64,000 bases of DNA, from assembly GCF_014653175.1 (NCBI RefSeq), contig NZ_BNAG01000003.1, positions 496,001-560,000 of the forward strand, written 5' to 3'. The stretch's first letter is position 1. Every line of letters starts with the position of its first letter. The position numbers were made by a program, and so were the translations under genes. A model generated the notes under the pieces. It was not told the origin of the DNA, ran no database searches, and saw only the letters and a program-made list of their open reading frames with translations. The stretch comes from Roseivirga thermotolerans. GTDB taxonomy: Bacteria > Bacteroidota > Bacteroidia > Cytophagales > Cyclobacteriaceae. Positions 43,979 to 52,951 of this stretch are shown in pieces.

Positions 43979-44718
43979 CGTACAAGCAGTAGTTGAGCCA
44001 AAACAAAATCACTAAGTAAAATAGCAATGCAGCTCACGGTTACCGCCCGTGTGCTCGATTGCCCTACTTCCAGCGCCCCACCTTTGGTATAATAGCCCAT
44101 AAAGGCAGAGATTGATGATACCAGAAAACCAAAAACTACGGACTTTATAAGGGCAAAGGTTACACTAAACTCATTGAACTCCGTTTTTAACCCCGTAAAG
44201 TAGTTGGCCGGACTTAATACTTCGGTTAATTCGGCCACTAAATAGCCACCGGCAATGGCAAGAGAACCGGCAAGAATGACCAGAAACGGATACATGAATA
44301 GAGTAGCCACTATTTTGGGTAGAACCAGATAAGAAACTGAATTGATACCCATCACTTCCAGAGCATCGATTTGTTCGGTAATGCGCATGGTGCCCAGGTT
44401 GCCGGCAATGCTTGAACCAACCTTACCTGCAAATATAATGGCCGTAATAGTGGGGGCCAGCTCAAGAATGGTTAGGTCTCTCACTACCAAACCAATTACG
44501 CTGTCCGGAATAAGCGGATTGAGCAGATTATAGGCCGTTTGCAAGGTAGAAACAGCTCCCATAAAAATAGATACAATAGAAACCAGGACAATGCTGTTTA
44601 TACCTACGTAAATGCACTCATCGAGAGTGAGCCTCACATAAGTGCCGAACGTTTCGCGGTTGGTGAAAAGCTTGCCAAGAAATAAAATATACCTTCCTAA
44701 GTTGCTCATAAAGCTCAA
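43975..44718 (-). CDS. mlaE: MlaE-like ABC transporter permease
   Basis: A 247-residue membrane protein of the MlaE/YrbE family with about five helices. It shows the family stretch TITAIIFAGKVGSSIAGNLG (about 90-112) and the EQIDALEVMGINSVSYLVLP segment (118-137). It is the membrane part of a lipid transporter with the MlaF-like ATPase. First gene of the pair on the minus strand. The start ATG lies 147 bp from the divergent SDR gene, so both promoters share that gap. Confidence 0.92.
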   Translation of the reverse strand: MSFMSNLGRYILFLGKLFTNRETFGTYVRLTLDECIYVGINSIVLVSIVSIFMGAVSTLQTAYNLLNPLIPDSVIGLVVRDLTILELAPTITAIIFAGKVGSSIAGNLGTMRITEQIDALEVMGINSVSYLVLPKIVATLFMYPFLVILAGSLAIAGGYLVAELTEVLSPANYFTGLKTEFNEFSVTFALIKSVVFGFLVSSISAFMGYYTKGGALEVGQSSTRAVTVSCIAILLSDFVLAQLLLVR

Positions 44719-44829
44719 AAAACAAGGCCTGATGGTCTTGCCTTACAACGGCAAAATAACAAAACTTGTACGAATGCCTTATGGTTCATTCAATTTAAGT
44801 CTTCTTCTTTCCAAGTACAAAGAAAGCAT

Positions 44830-44860
44830 TTTGATGTGCCTCTATTCAAAAGTACCTTTA
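44830..44860 (+). promoter_or_regulatory. Promoter of the SDR gene, next to its ATG
   Basis: TTTG (44830-44833), 19 bases, TACCTTTA (44853-44860): near-consensus Bacteroidota promoter. The ATG at 44865 lies only 4 bases after the -7 box, so the transcript would start at or within a base or two of the ATG (leaderless), unless a later start is used. Confidence 0.6.
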
Positions 44861-44864
44861 GGCC

Positions 44865-45569
44865 ATGAGAAAACTTGCGGTAATTAGTAGTGGAACAAAA
44901 GGCATAGGTAGGGCCACAGCAGAGAAGTTCTTCTTCAATGGATTCGATATAGTGACCTGCGCCAGAAGTGCAGACGATTTACTCCAGCTCAAAGAAGAAC
45001 TTGAGGAAAAAGGAGAGGGAGAGGTTTTCTTTAGACCCACCGATATGGCCAGGAAAGAAGAAGTGCTCGCCTTTGCGGCCTATGTGAAGGGGCTGAACAG
45101 ACCAGTTGAAGTATTGCTCAATAATACAGGCCTTTTCTTGCCCGGCTCAATTCACACAGAACCCGAGGGCAATCTGGAGAAAATGATAGAGACCAACCTC
45201 TACAGTGCCTATCACCTTACCAGAGCATTGGTAGATGATATGAAGGCCAGAAAACAAGGGCATATATTTACTACCGGGTCTATTGCCGGTATTACAGCTT
45301 ACCCTAATGGAGGCAGCTACTCCATTTCCAAATATGCACTGCTCGGTTTCACCAAGTGTTTGAGAGAAGAACTTAAAGAACATGGTATACGGGTTACCTC
45401 TATATTGCCCGGGGCTACTTACACCGCCAGTTGGGAAGGAGTAGATTTACCCAGAGAAAGATTTATGAAAGCCGAAGATATTGCCGAAGCTATATATGCA
45501 GCGCATAGCCTATCGCCACAAACGGTGGTAGAAGAGATTGTACTCAGGCCGCAGTTAGGCGATATATGA
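44865..45569 (+). CDS. Short-chain dehydrogenase/reductase
   Basis: A 234-residue classical SDR: NAD(P)-binding GTKGIGRA (about 10-17), NNTG (about 86-89), catalytic Ser in TTGSIAG and Tyr-x-x-x-Lys in YSISKYALLG. It should reduce or oxidise a ketone/alcohol in the cytoplasm; the substrate is not readable. It stands alone between divergent mlaE and the ispG promoter. A consensus promoter abuts the start codon. Confidence 0.9.
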   Translation: MRKLAVISSGTKGIGRATAEKFFFNGFDIVTCARSADDLLQLKEELEEKGEGEVFFRPTDMARKEEVLAFAAYVKGLNRPVEVLLNNTGLFLPGSIHTEPEGNLEKMIETNLYSAYHLTRALVDDMKARKQGHIFTTGSIAGITAYPNGGSYSISKYALLGFTKCLREELKEHGIRVTSILPGATYTASWEGVDLPRERFMKAEDIAEAIYAAHSLSPQTVVEEIVLRPQLGDI

Positions 45570-45598
45570 ATTCATTAACAAATTCTCTCATTTCGGGT

Positions 45599-45606
45599 TA
45601 CCTTTG
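45599..45606 (+). promoter_or_regulatory. ispG promoter -7 box
   Basis: TACCTTTG fits the Bacteroidota -7 box, 17 bases before the ispG ATG (45624). No clear -33 TTTG at the right spacing. Confidence 0.55.
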
Positions 45607-45623
45607 CAGCAAGTAAAAAACTT

Positions 45624-47603
45624 ATGGAGCCGACCATCTCGCTAGCTAAAAAATACTGCAACAGCCTTGTCAGCTACAGCCGGAGAAAAACTATTCCCGT
45701 TCGAGTAGGTGAGGTGATTATTGGGGGAGATAATCCCATTGTTATTCAGTCTATGACCACGGTCGATACCATGGATACGCAGGGTTCGGTAGAACAAGTG
45801 TTGAGAATGGTAGAGGCCGGTTGCGAGTTAGTAAGAATAACCGCTCCAAGCCTCAAAGAGGCGGAAAACCTGAGAAACATTAAAAACGAACTCAGAAAGA
45901 GGGGTTGCCATGTGCCTTTGGTAGCCGATATTCACTTTACCCCCAATGCTGCCGAGCTGGCGGCCCAAATAGTAGAGAAGGTTCGGATTAATCCGGGAAA
46001 TTATGCCGATAAGAAACGTTTCGAGAGTATTGAATATACCGATGAAACCTACCAGGCTGAGTTGGACCGGATCAGGGAACGCTTTACCCCACTGGTAGAA
46101 CTATGTAAGAAGCACGGCACGGCCATGCGTATAGGCACCAACCATGGCTCATTGTCCGATCGTATTATGAGCCGATATGGCGATACGGCTCTGGGTATGG
46201 TTGAATCTGCTTTGGAGTTTCTCAGGATTTGCGAAGACCTGAACTTCGACCAGATTGTTCTTTCCATGAAGTCCAGCAATGCTCAGGTTATGGTAGAAGC
46301 CTATAGGCTGTTGGTTCAAAAACTGGATGAGGAAGGACTTAAGCCTTACCCACTGCACCTTGGGGTTACTGAGGCCGGAGAAGCCGAAGACGGCCGGATT
46401 AAATCGGCTGTAGGAATTGGCACCTTGCTAGAAGATGGCCTTGGCGATACAGTGCGTGTATCCCTCACAGAAGAACCCGAGTTTGAAGCACCTGTAGCCC
46501 GAAAACTGGTAGCCCGATACCGTGACAGAAAAGATCACCGGCCAATACCGGAAATAGATGAATCACCCATCGATCCCTTTCTCTACCACAAGCGATCTTC
46601 TCGAGAGGTACTGAACATAGGAGATGTAAATGTGCCAAGGGTAATTGCCGATATGAGTAGTCTAAATACCATTGAGGTAAAAGACCTTAAAAGTGTTGGC
46701 CATTTCTATTTGCCGGAGCCCGATAAATGGACCATGAACGATCAAGGTGCTGACTATATCTACTCAGGTAATAAAAGCATTCCGTTTATGCTTCCCAATG
46801 GCCTGAAAGAATTAGTAGATTACCCTGTATGGAAGCAGTTGACTGATAAAAAAGGACGTTTTCCAGTATATAATCTTCAGCAATTGGCCCAAGCGGAAGA
46901 TTGTGACGACCAGCTAAATTTTATTCGCCTGAACGCCTCAGATATTGATGAGGACACCATGATGATTTTGGAAGCGGATAATCTGGTAGTGTTGTTGGAA
47001 ACCGATAATACACATGCTATGCCCGCTCTGAGAAGGTTTTTCTTCGAGTTGGTAAGAAGAAAGCTCAATATTCCGGTGGTTGTGATCAGAAATTTTGAGG
47101 TAAGTGATGCCGAGGCCTTTCTTATTCATGCTTCTACCGACATTGGAGGTCTGTTGGTCGATGGTTTTGGGGATGGTGTAATGCTCACTTCAACACCCCA
47201 ATCAAACAAAGAGGGTCAACTTTCAGATATTAAACTAAAAAATACTACGGCTTTCGGTATCCTTCAGGCAGCCCGAACCCGTATGACAAAAACTGAGTAC
47301 ATTTCTTGCCCAAGCTGCGGACGAACCTTGTTTGATCTGCAAGAAACGACAGCCATGATACGCAAAAGGACGGATCATCTGAAAGGAGTTAAAATTGGGA
47401 TTATGGGCTGTATAGTGAATGGCCCAGGAGAAATGGCCGATGCAGACTATGGTTATGTAGGATCGGGTAAGGGGAAAATAACCCTTTACAAAGGGCAGGA
47501 AGTAATGAAAAGAGGGGTGCCCTCCGAACAGGCTGTAGATGAGCTAATTGAGATTATCAGAGCCGATGGTAAATGGATTGAACCAAAGGCGGTGGAAGTG
47601 TAA
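45624..47603 (+). CDS. ispG: 4-hydroxy-3-methylbut-2-enyl diphosphate synthase (long form)
   Basis: A 659-residue iron-sulfur enzyme of the MEP isoprenoid pathway that turns MEcPP into HMBPP with reduced ferredoxin/flavodoxin. The TIM barrel starts with NPIVIQSMTTVDTMDTQG; a central insertion of about 250 residues (roughly 290-540) marks the long form shared by Bacteroidota, Chlamydia and plants. The C-terminal cluster domain has CPSC near 561 and MGCIVNGPGEMADADYGYVG, with all three Fe-S cysteines present. Products feed menaquinone and other prenyl chains. It has its own -7 box. Confidence 0.96.
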   Translation: MEPTISLAKKYCNSLVSYSRRKTIPVRVGEVIIGGDNPIVIQSMTTVDTMDTQGSVEQVLRMVEAGCELVRITAPSLKEAENLRNIKNELRKRGCHVPLVADIHFTPNAAELAAQIVEKVRINPGNYADKKRFESIEYTDETYQAELDRIRERFTPLVELCKKHGTAMRIGTNHGSLSDRIMSRYGDTALGMVESALEFLRICEDLNFDQIVLSMKSSNAQVMVEAYRLLVQKLDEEGLKPYPLHLGVTEAGEAEDGRIKSAVGIGTLLEDGLGDTVRVSLTEEPEFEAPVARKLVARYRDRKDHRPIPEIDESPIDPFLYHKRSSREVLNIGDVNVPRVIADMSSLNTIEVKDLKSVGHFYLPEPDKWTMNDQGADYIYSGNKSIPFMLPNGLKELVDYPVWKQLTDKKGRFPVYNLQQLAQAEDCDDQLNFIRLNASDIDEDTMMILEADNLVVLLETDNTHAMPALRRFFFELVRRKLNIPVVVIRNFEVSDAEAFLIHASTDIGGLLVDGFGDGVMLTSTPQSNKEGQLSDIKLKNTTAFGILQAARTRMTKTEYISCPSCGRTLFDLQETTAMIRKRTDHLKGVKIGIMGCIVNGPGEMADADYGYVGSGKGKITLYKGQEVMKRGVPSEQAVDELIEIIRADGKWIEPKAVEV

Positions 47604-47613
47604 ATGTAAGACT

Positions 47614-47838
47614 ATGTCAGTTGAAGAGCGTAAAGAACAAAAACAGGAAAGGGTAAAACTCACCACCAAAGAAGCGTTCGACTTTGGACCTGTATTAGGC
47701 TATTTCTTTCGAAAAAAAGATCCCAATCGTCCATCAAACTTTAACCTTAGAGTAATGCATGGAATCAATAAAATTTCCATCATTATGTTTTTAATTGCGC
47801 TCACAGTTATAATAGTGCGTTTTATTTCCCGTATGTAA
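47614..47838 (+). CDS. Small membrane protein (DUF6728-like)
   Basis: A 74-residue protein with a charged N-terminus, an FGPVLGYFFRKKDPNRPSNF segment (about 25-44) and one C-terminal helix (about 52-72). This matches a small Bacteroidota family I recall as DUF6728; function unknown. The start ATG at 47614 is preferred; an upstream ATG lies inside ispG. It shares TAATG with the next gene. Confidence 0.72.
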   Translation: MSVEERKEQKQERVKLTTKEAFDFGPVLGYFFRKKDPNRPSNFNLRVMHGINKISIIMFLIALTVIIVRFISRM

Positions 47839-48203
47839 TGTATCTGGACGAATTTAGAGACTATTGCCTGAATAAACCCGGAGTGACCGAAGGGACCCCT
47901 TTTGGCCCCGATACGCTCGTGTTTAAGGTTATGGGCAAAATGTTTGCCGTAACAGGGCTCGATACCTTCGAATTTGTTAACCTAAAGTGTGATCCGGAAA
48001 GGTCCGTTGAGCTTCGTGAGCAATGGGCTGGCATTAAGCCCGGTTGGCACATGAATAAGCACCATTGGAACTCTGTGTATGTAGATGGTTCCGTACCCGA
48101 TAACCTCATCAAAGAACTCACAGATCATTCGTATGAACTGGTAGCTGCCAGTCTGCCTAAAAAGGTCAGAGATGAGCTGAAGAGCCTATCGGGAGATCAG
48201 TAA
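47838..48203 (+). CDS. MmcQ/YjbR family protein
   Basis: A 121-residue protein of the MmcQ/YjbR (double-wing) family: LDEFRDYCLNKPGVTEGTPF at the start, FKVMGKMFAV (about 28-37), LKCDPERSVELREQW, and the late GWHMNKHHWNSVYVDG block. The family has a fold like DNA-binding proteins, but a specific activity is not established. It overlaps the preceding small gene (TAATG). Confidence 0.9.
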   Translation: MYLDEFRDYCLNKPGVTEGTPFGPDTLVFKVMGKMFAVTGLDTFEFVNLKCDPERSVELREQWAGIKPGWHMNKHHWNSVYVDGSVPDNLIKELTDHSYELVAASLPKKVRDELKSLSGDQ

Positions 48204-48273
48204 CTCAGGAACTGAAAAGCGGCTACGCGGCTCTTTAAATCGACCTTACCCGAACCCCAGAGCCCTTAACCAA

Positions 48274-49326
48274 TTAAGTCTGCCAATAAAGGGTTTGCTC
48301 TTTAATAGGGTTCTCAAAAGGAATTTTTTCTTCCTGACACTTTTCATACCTGCTACGAATGGCATTATACCATTTGGCTTGCATATCGGGGTCGCCCATA
48401 AGCATAAGCGGAGGGTTGTTGTTAAGCCCCTCCTTCAGTTTTTTAAACACATCAACATCTTGTTGAATAAAGCTGTTGGCGAAGCGATAGAATATGGGCT
48501 TCAGAGGTTTGAACCACCCTATGTCCGTATAGACAAACTGTGTTAGTTCAGTTTCCTGATCATTCACAGGGGTGAGTGTGGTCATAATTACAATATCGTT
48601 TTCGCCCACTTTCAGGTGCTCAATGCGTATGCCTGGCAATTGAAAACTTATTTCCGTGGTCTGTTCCTTCTTTAGAATTTTGTAAGCAGCAGAGTTTTTA
48701 GATGGAGCATGCCTCACCATGGTAAATCCCAGATGAGAAGGAGCAAACTTTTTTTCTTTTAGTTTAAGATTGGTCTTTTTTCTAAAAAACCAAGACTGGT
48801 GCACAAAAGGCACATGAGCAGGATCTATTAACCCAATTACCGAATGATCCAGGCCACAATCCATTCTCTTGGCTGTTACCAGATCGAAGGACTTACTTTG
48901 ATCTAACGGAAAATGTGGAAAGAGGCTTTCATCCATATCTTCCGGTTTGCGCATGTCTTTGGGCATATAGATAAATACAATGCCATGCAGCTCACGAACC
49001 GGATAGTAGGGGGCTCTTATTTTAGAAACATCCAGTGGTGAATGAGGTGGCAATGCCGGAATTTTAGAGCAAACTCCATCGGTCTTAAAGCGCCAACCGT
49101 GGTAGCAGCACTCAATTTCGCAACCGTCAAAGTGGCCATAGGTCAACGGAATGCCGCGGTGTGGGCACTGGTTTCTTAAAGCAAAAGGCTTGCCCTCATT
49201 GTCGCGGCCAAGGCAAATCTTTTCACCATCAATCTCCTTTTCAATTGTTTTTCCTTGTTTTAATACGCTGCCATGACAGGCGACATACCAGATGTTTCTT
49301 AGGTTTTTAGACTTTACCGCACTCAT
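48274..49326 (-). CDS. Rieske 2Fe-2S aromatic-ring-type oxygenase
   Basis: A 350-residue Rieske-type oxygenase resembling the pheophorbide a oxygenase (PaO/VanA) group. The cluster ligands are CPHRG (about 55-59) and CCYHGW (about 73-78). The mononuclear iron site is DHSVIGLIDPAHVPFVHQ, with the two His of the 2-His-1-carboxylate type. Substrate unknown; it needs a separate reductase, which is not visible here. The ATG at 49326 is chosen over a GTG at 49344. Single gene. Confidence 0.86.
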   Translation of the reverse strand: MSAVKSKNLRNIWYVACHGSVLKQGKTIEKEIDGEKICLGRDNEGKPFALRNQCPHRGIPLTYGHFDGCEIECCYHGWRFKTDGVCSKIPALPPHSPLDVSKIRAPYYPVRELHGIVFIYMPKDMRKPEDMDESLFPHFPLDQSKSFDLVTAKRMDCGLDHSVIGLIDPAHVPFVHQSWFFRKKTNLKLKEKKFAPSHLGFTMVRHAPSKNSAAYKILKKEQTTEISFQLPGIRIEHLKVGENDIVIMTTLTPVNDQETELTQFVYTDIGWFKPLKPIFYRFANSFIQQDVDVFKKLKEGLNNNPPLMLMGDPDMQAKWYNAIRSRYEKCQEEKIPFENPIKEQTLYWQT

Positions 49327-49443
49327 TTCCGTACAAACATACACATTCCTCAGGTACCCGAATGTACCTGAAAGGCAAACAAAATCGGAGTTTTAGTAGT
49401 GTAAAACTATATGTAAATTGTTTATCAGTCATTAGCAAGTCCT

Positions 49444-50145
49444 ATGAAATACATTGTTTCTCTCTTAATATTTCTGAGTGCCTTTTCACTAAATGCACAA
49501 ATAGAATTGAATCAGTTGAATTATGGGGGTGGCGGTAAGTACACCGACCTGATGGCCGTGATTAATCCCAGCAATATTAAGGGAAGCCCTTTGGGTTTTG
49601 ATGAGTGGCGCAAAGGCCGCTTTGTAGTGGTTGGGGGCGATACTTCTACCTACTTTCTCATTAACTACCATACGGAAAAGGATCAACTCTATTTGAAGAA
49701 AATAGGTACTGAAGAAATTTTTGAAACCAATGAAGACCTGATAGAGGTGTTGTTGCTGGAGAACTTTGAGGGTGAGGTAGAAACCTTTGTGAAGGTAGAT
49801 TGGCATAGTTTTAAGCGTTTTCCCGATTACAGCAAGTATTGCCAGCAGCTTATAATGAAGGAAAATTTTCAGTTGATTAAATACCGCGATAAAGTATTGG
49901 AACGACCCGATATGAAGCAGGATAGCTACTCCGGGCCTAAAATTGAAGAATACGTTTTAAAGGAGCGCTACTTTTGGCGCAATAGCGACAAGCAGCCCTA
50001 TGAAGAAATTAGTCTCTCGCGTAGTTCGCTAAAGCTTATTTTCTCAGAAACTCAGGAGGAGCGAATGAAGCAGTATCTCAAAAAGAACCGCGTAAAATGG
50101 AACCGCGAAACGGAAGTGCTGCAAATGTTAGAGGCTATACTCTAA
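49444..50145 (+). CDS. Secreted protein of unknown function
   Basis: A 233-residue protein with a clean signal peptide (1-19, LLIFLSAFSLNA, cleaved before QIELN). The mature part has a GGGGKYTDLMAV segment near the start and mixed charged sequence afterwards; I recognise no family. No membrane helix follows, so it is periplasmic or surface-exposed. It ends overlapping the convergent phosphodiesterase gene by four bases (CTAA shared by both stops). Single gene. Confidence 0.75.
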   Translation: MKYIVSLLIFLSAFSLNAQIELNQLNYGGGGKYTDLMAVINPSNIKGSPLGFDEWRKGRFVVVGGDTSTYFLINYHTEKDQLYLKKIGTEEIFETNEDLIEVLLLENFEGEVETFVKVDWHSFKRFPDYSKYCQQLIMKENFQLIKYRDKVLERPDMKQDSYSGPKIEEYVLKERYFWRNSDKQPYEEISLSRSSLKLIFSETQEERMKQYLKKNRVKWNRETEVLQMLEAIL

Positions 50146-51389
50146 CGTTCGATTATACCTTTTAAAACCTCCAGTTGTCCATCTATTGCCGGTACTTTGG
50201 TAATGCCCAAGAGTTCGGCTATAAGCGGGTATACATGCACATTTTCAAATTCTTCGATCACCAAACCCTTTTTAATGTTGGGGCCATTGGCATAGAATAT
50301 AGCCCCCATAGTTGGAGTGGTTTTAGGGTCGAACCCATGTTCGCCTCGGGTTATTTTATTTTCAATGTTGTGTTTAATTCTGCCTTCAGAACTTATGTAG
50401 TGGCCAGGTTTCATCACCAAAACGATATCTCCAATACGTGAATGCGTTCCGTAATGCATATGTGGTGGTAGGTTTTGCTTGTAATATACCTGATAAGCCC
50501 CTTCGTGTTGTTTTAGCCTTTTATAAGTTTGCTGCCTTATTTGTTCATCGTTTACATAAAAATGGGCGTGAGGGCCATTGTTTATCATTCGAACCTCCTC
50601 ATTGTTCAGGCCTTCAAGCAGTTTACCGGCCTCGATGTATTTTTCCTTTTTGGGCTCAATAGGTTCCATGCCATGGTCGGAAACTACTATGATATTAATG
50701 GGTAGGTTGAGCGCATCGGTTTGCTTCTTAAGCATGCCCAAAAGGCGATCGGCTTCCAGTACCGCCTTCTTGGTTTCTTCATGATCAGGTCCATAGGCAT
50801 GGCCGGCATTATCGACCAGCGAAAAGTAGAGCGATATAAAGTTTGGTCGTTCCGGGGCCGGCAGTTTCAGCCAGTTTACAACCTGCTCAATGCGAGGTTC
50901 GTTGGCCAGATTGTCGTCATATATCTTATAGTATGTAGGGAATTGCCCCTGAACAGGGGCTTCAGAGCCTACCCAAAAGAAGGAGGCCGATTTCATGCCA
51001 TTTTGCTGGGTAAGCTGCCAAAGGGGGAGACCACCGTAAAAGGCAGGATTTTGCACTCGTTCTCGGTTGCTTATTCGGTATATGAGGTCCAGATCGCTAT
51101 CGTAAAAAGTATTGTCCACCAGGCCATGGTTGTCTGGGTAAAGTCCTGTTACCAGGGTGTAATGATTGGGGAATGTTTTAGAAGGAAAGGAGGGAATCAT
51201 GGCCTTTGCTGCCACACCATTTTTTATAAATGACTTAAAGTTGGGGGCATTATATTTTTCTACATAGTCATGCCTGAATCCATCGAACGATACCAGAATG
51301 ACATAGGGCGTTTGTTCATTAAGCGATTGACCAAGGGCTGTAGAACCAATGACCACCAATAAAATGATTATCTCTAAGTACTTTTTCAT
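50142..51389 (-). CDS. Nucleotide pyrophosphatase/phosphodiesterase-like enzyme
   Basis: A 415-residue exported alkaline phosphatase-superfamily enzyme of the ENPP type. After a signal peptide (1-20) come SFDGFRHDYV (metal Asp), the nucleophile Thr in FPSKTFPNHYTLVTG, DNAGHAYGPD (Asp and His ligands), VVSDHGM and GEHGFDP near the end. All metal-ligand positions look intact, so it probably cleaves phosphodiester or pyrophosphate bonds in nucleotides or lipids outside the inner membrane. It is a single gene on the minus strand, convergent with the upstream secreted protein. Confidence 0.9.
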   Translation of the reverse strand: MKKYLEIIILLVVIGSTALGQSLNEQTPYVILVSFDGFRHDYVEKYNAPNFKSFIKNGVAAKAMIPSFPSKTFPNHYTLVTGLYPDNHGLVDNTFYDSDLDLIYRISNRERVQNPAFYGGLPLWQLTQQNGMKSASFFWVGSEAPVQGQFPTYYKIYDDNLANEPRIEQVVNWLKLPAPERPNFISLYFSLVDNAGHAYGPDHEETKKAVLEADRLLGMLKKQTDALNLPINIIVVSDHGMEPIEPKKEKYIEAGKLLEGLNNEEVRMINNGPHAHFYVNDEQIRQQTYKRLKQHEGAYQVYYKQNLPPHMHYGTHSRIGDIVLVMKPGHYISSEGRIKHNIENKITRGEHGFDPKTTPTMGAIFYANGPNIKKGLVIEEFENVHVYPLIAELLGITKVPAIDGQLEVLKGIIER

Positions 51390-51458
51390 AATACGGGTGC
51401 TAAACTAAAGGTAGCGCGTCTATTCGGCCAAAGCTAAAAGTTAAAATTGGGTTAAGAA

Positions 51459-52910
51459 TTATAGAAGCGGGGCCAACAATCGGCATACCGACTCTTTAAG
51501 CTTTTGAAGAATACTGCGTTTTTTCCAGTTCTGGAGTCCTAGTTGCACACAGTCGGCCTTATCGGCTTCAAAGGCACTGGCTAGTTGCTGTACCACTTCG
51601 CCATTGTAGAAGTAGGCGTTCACTTCATGGTTTAAGTCAAAGCTTCTGTAGTCCATATTGGCACTGCCAACAGAAGCAAAGTTGTCGTCTATAATTATCA
51701 CCTTGGAATGTAAAAAGCCCTTTCTGTAGTGGTACACCTTCACATCGGCTTCCAGCAACTGTTTAATAAACGAACGAGAGGCTGCTTCCACAATCCACGA
51801 GTCGGACGATTCAGGAATCATCAGCTCAATAGTTATATCGCTGCGCGAAGCAGTTACTATGGCATCGAGAATGCTTTCGGTAGGAATAAAGTACGGAGTT
51901 GCAATGCGCACCTTATGGCGAGCGGAGTTAATGGCTAGAAAGAAAGAGTCCATTATGCTGGCCAACTCCCAGTCAGGGCCGCTGGCATTTATTTGAACCA
52001 TATCGTGCCCATGGGTAGTAAAGGTGGGAAAAAAGCTGCTGTCCGGCAGTAACTCTTCCTGTGTTACAAACTGCCAGCTTAGTATGAAGAGAAACTGAAG
52101 CGTTTTTACCGCTTCACCCTCAATTTTTATGTGTGTATCTCTCCAGTAGCCATTGGAATGACCATTGTTAATGTATCGGTCGCTAATGTTTATGCCTCCG
52201 GTGAAACCTATCATGCCATCGATTACCAGAATTTTGCGGTGGTTTCTGTAGTTGATCTTACTGGTAAATGATGGGAAGAGTACCGGCATAAATTCTACAA
52301 TTTGTACTCCGGCACTCACCAGATCGGTAAAGAAGGGTTTGCGTAGTCCCAATGAGCCTACTCCATCTACAATTACTCTTACTTTCACCCCTTCCGAGGC
52401 TTTTTGCTTGAGTATTTGGGCTATTTCCTGACCAATGAGGCCGTCTTCATAGATGTAATACTCAAGGTGAATGTGGTGTCTTGCCTCCTTGAGTGCGGTT
52501 ATTAGTTCAGGAAACTTCTGCTCTCCGTTTTGCAACACCGTCACTTTGTTGTTACGCGTAAGCGGAGAAAGGTCTTTGTTCAAAAAGCGAATTACTTTTT
52601 CGTATTGCTCCAGTCCTTCTGGAACCACATGATTTCTGGATTTTCGTTCTACGTGTTGCTTGAAATAATGGTCACCAAAGGCCTGGTTAATGAGTTGTTT
52701 CTTGGCAAATATCTTACGCTTGCGAATGGTTTGCCCGAAAAACAGGTAAATAACTATACCCAGCAAGGGTAAAAGGAGCAATAGCAAGAGGTAAGAATGT
52801 GTTTTGAGCGGATTTCTGTTTTCCAACAGAATGTCGATCACCACAAAAAATATGGCCACATAATAAAGTGGTAAAACAAATGGTGAAATGCTCTGCCAAA
52901 CCTCAAGCAT
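51459..52910 (-). CDS. cls: Cardiolipin synthase
   Basis: A 483-residue phospholipase D-superfamily enzyme that joins two phosphatidylglycerols into cardiolipin. Two N-terminal helices (about 8-27, 40-60) anchor it in the inner membrane. Two HKD catalytic motifs are present: HRKILVIDG (about 225) and HSKVIIIDD (about 403), each followed by its GG/GSAN segment. Length and order are those of bacterial ClsA. It stands alone between the phosphodiesterase and menB. Confidence 0.94.
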   Translation of the reverse strand: MLEVWQSISPFVLPLYYVAIFFVVIDILLENRNPLKTHSYLLLLLLLPLLGIVIYLFFGQTIRKRKIFAKKQLINQAFGDHYFKQHVERKSRNHVVPEGLEQYEKVIRFLNKDLSPLTRNNKVTVLQNGEQKFPELITALKEARHHIHLEYYIYEDGLIGQEIAQILKQKASEGVKVRVIVDGVGSLGLRKPFFTDLVSAGVQIVEFMPVLFPSFTSKINYRNHRKILVIDGMIGFTGGINISDRYINNGHSNGYWRDTHIKIEGEAVKTLQFLFILSWQFVTQEELLPDSSFFPTFTTHGHDMVQINASGPDWELASIMDSFFLAINSARHKVRIATPYFIPTESILDAIVTASRSDITIELMIPESSDSWIVEAASRSFIKQLLEADVKVYHYRKGFLHSKVIIIDDNFASVGSANMDYRSFDLNHEVNAYFYNGEVVQQLASAFEADKADCVQLGLQNWKKRSILQKLKESVCRLLAPLL

Positions 52911-52951
52911 AGGATCAAGATAAGGCCATTCGAATTATTTTCCAGTTTATT

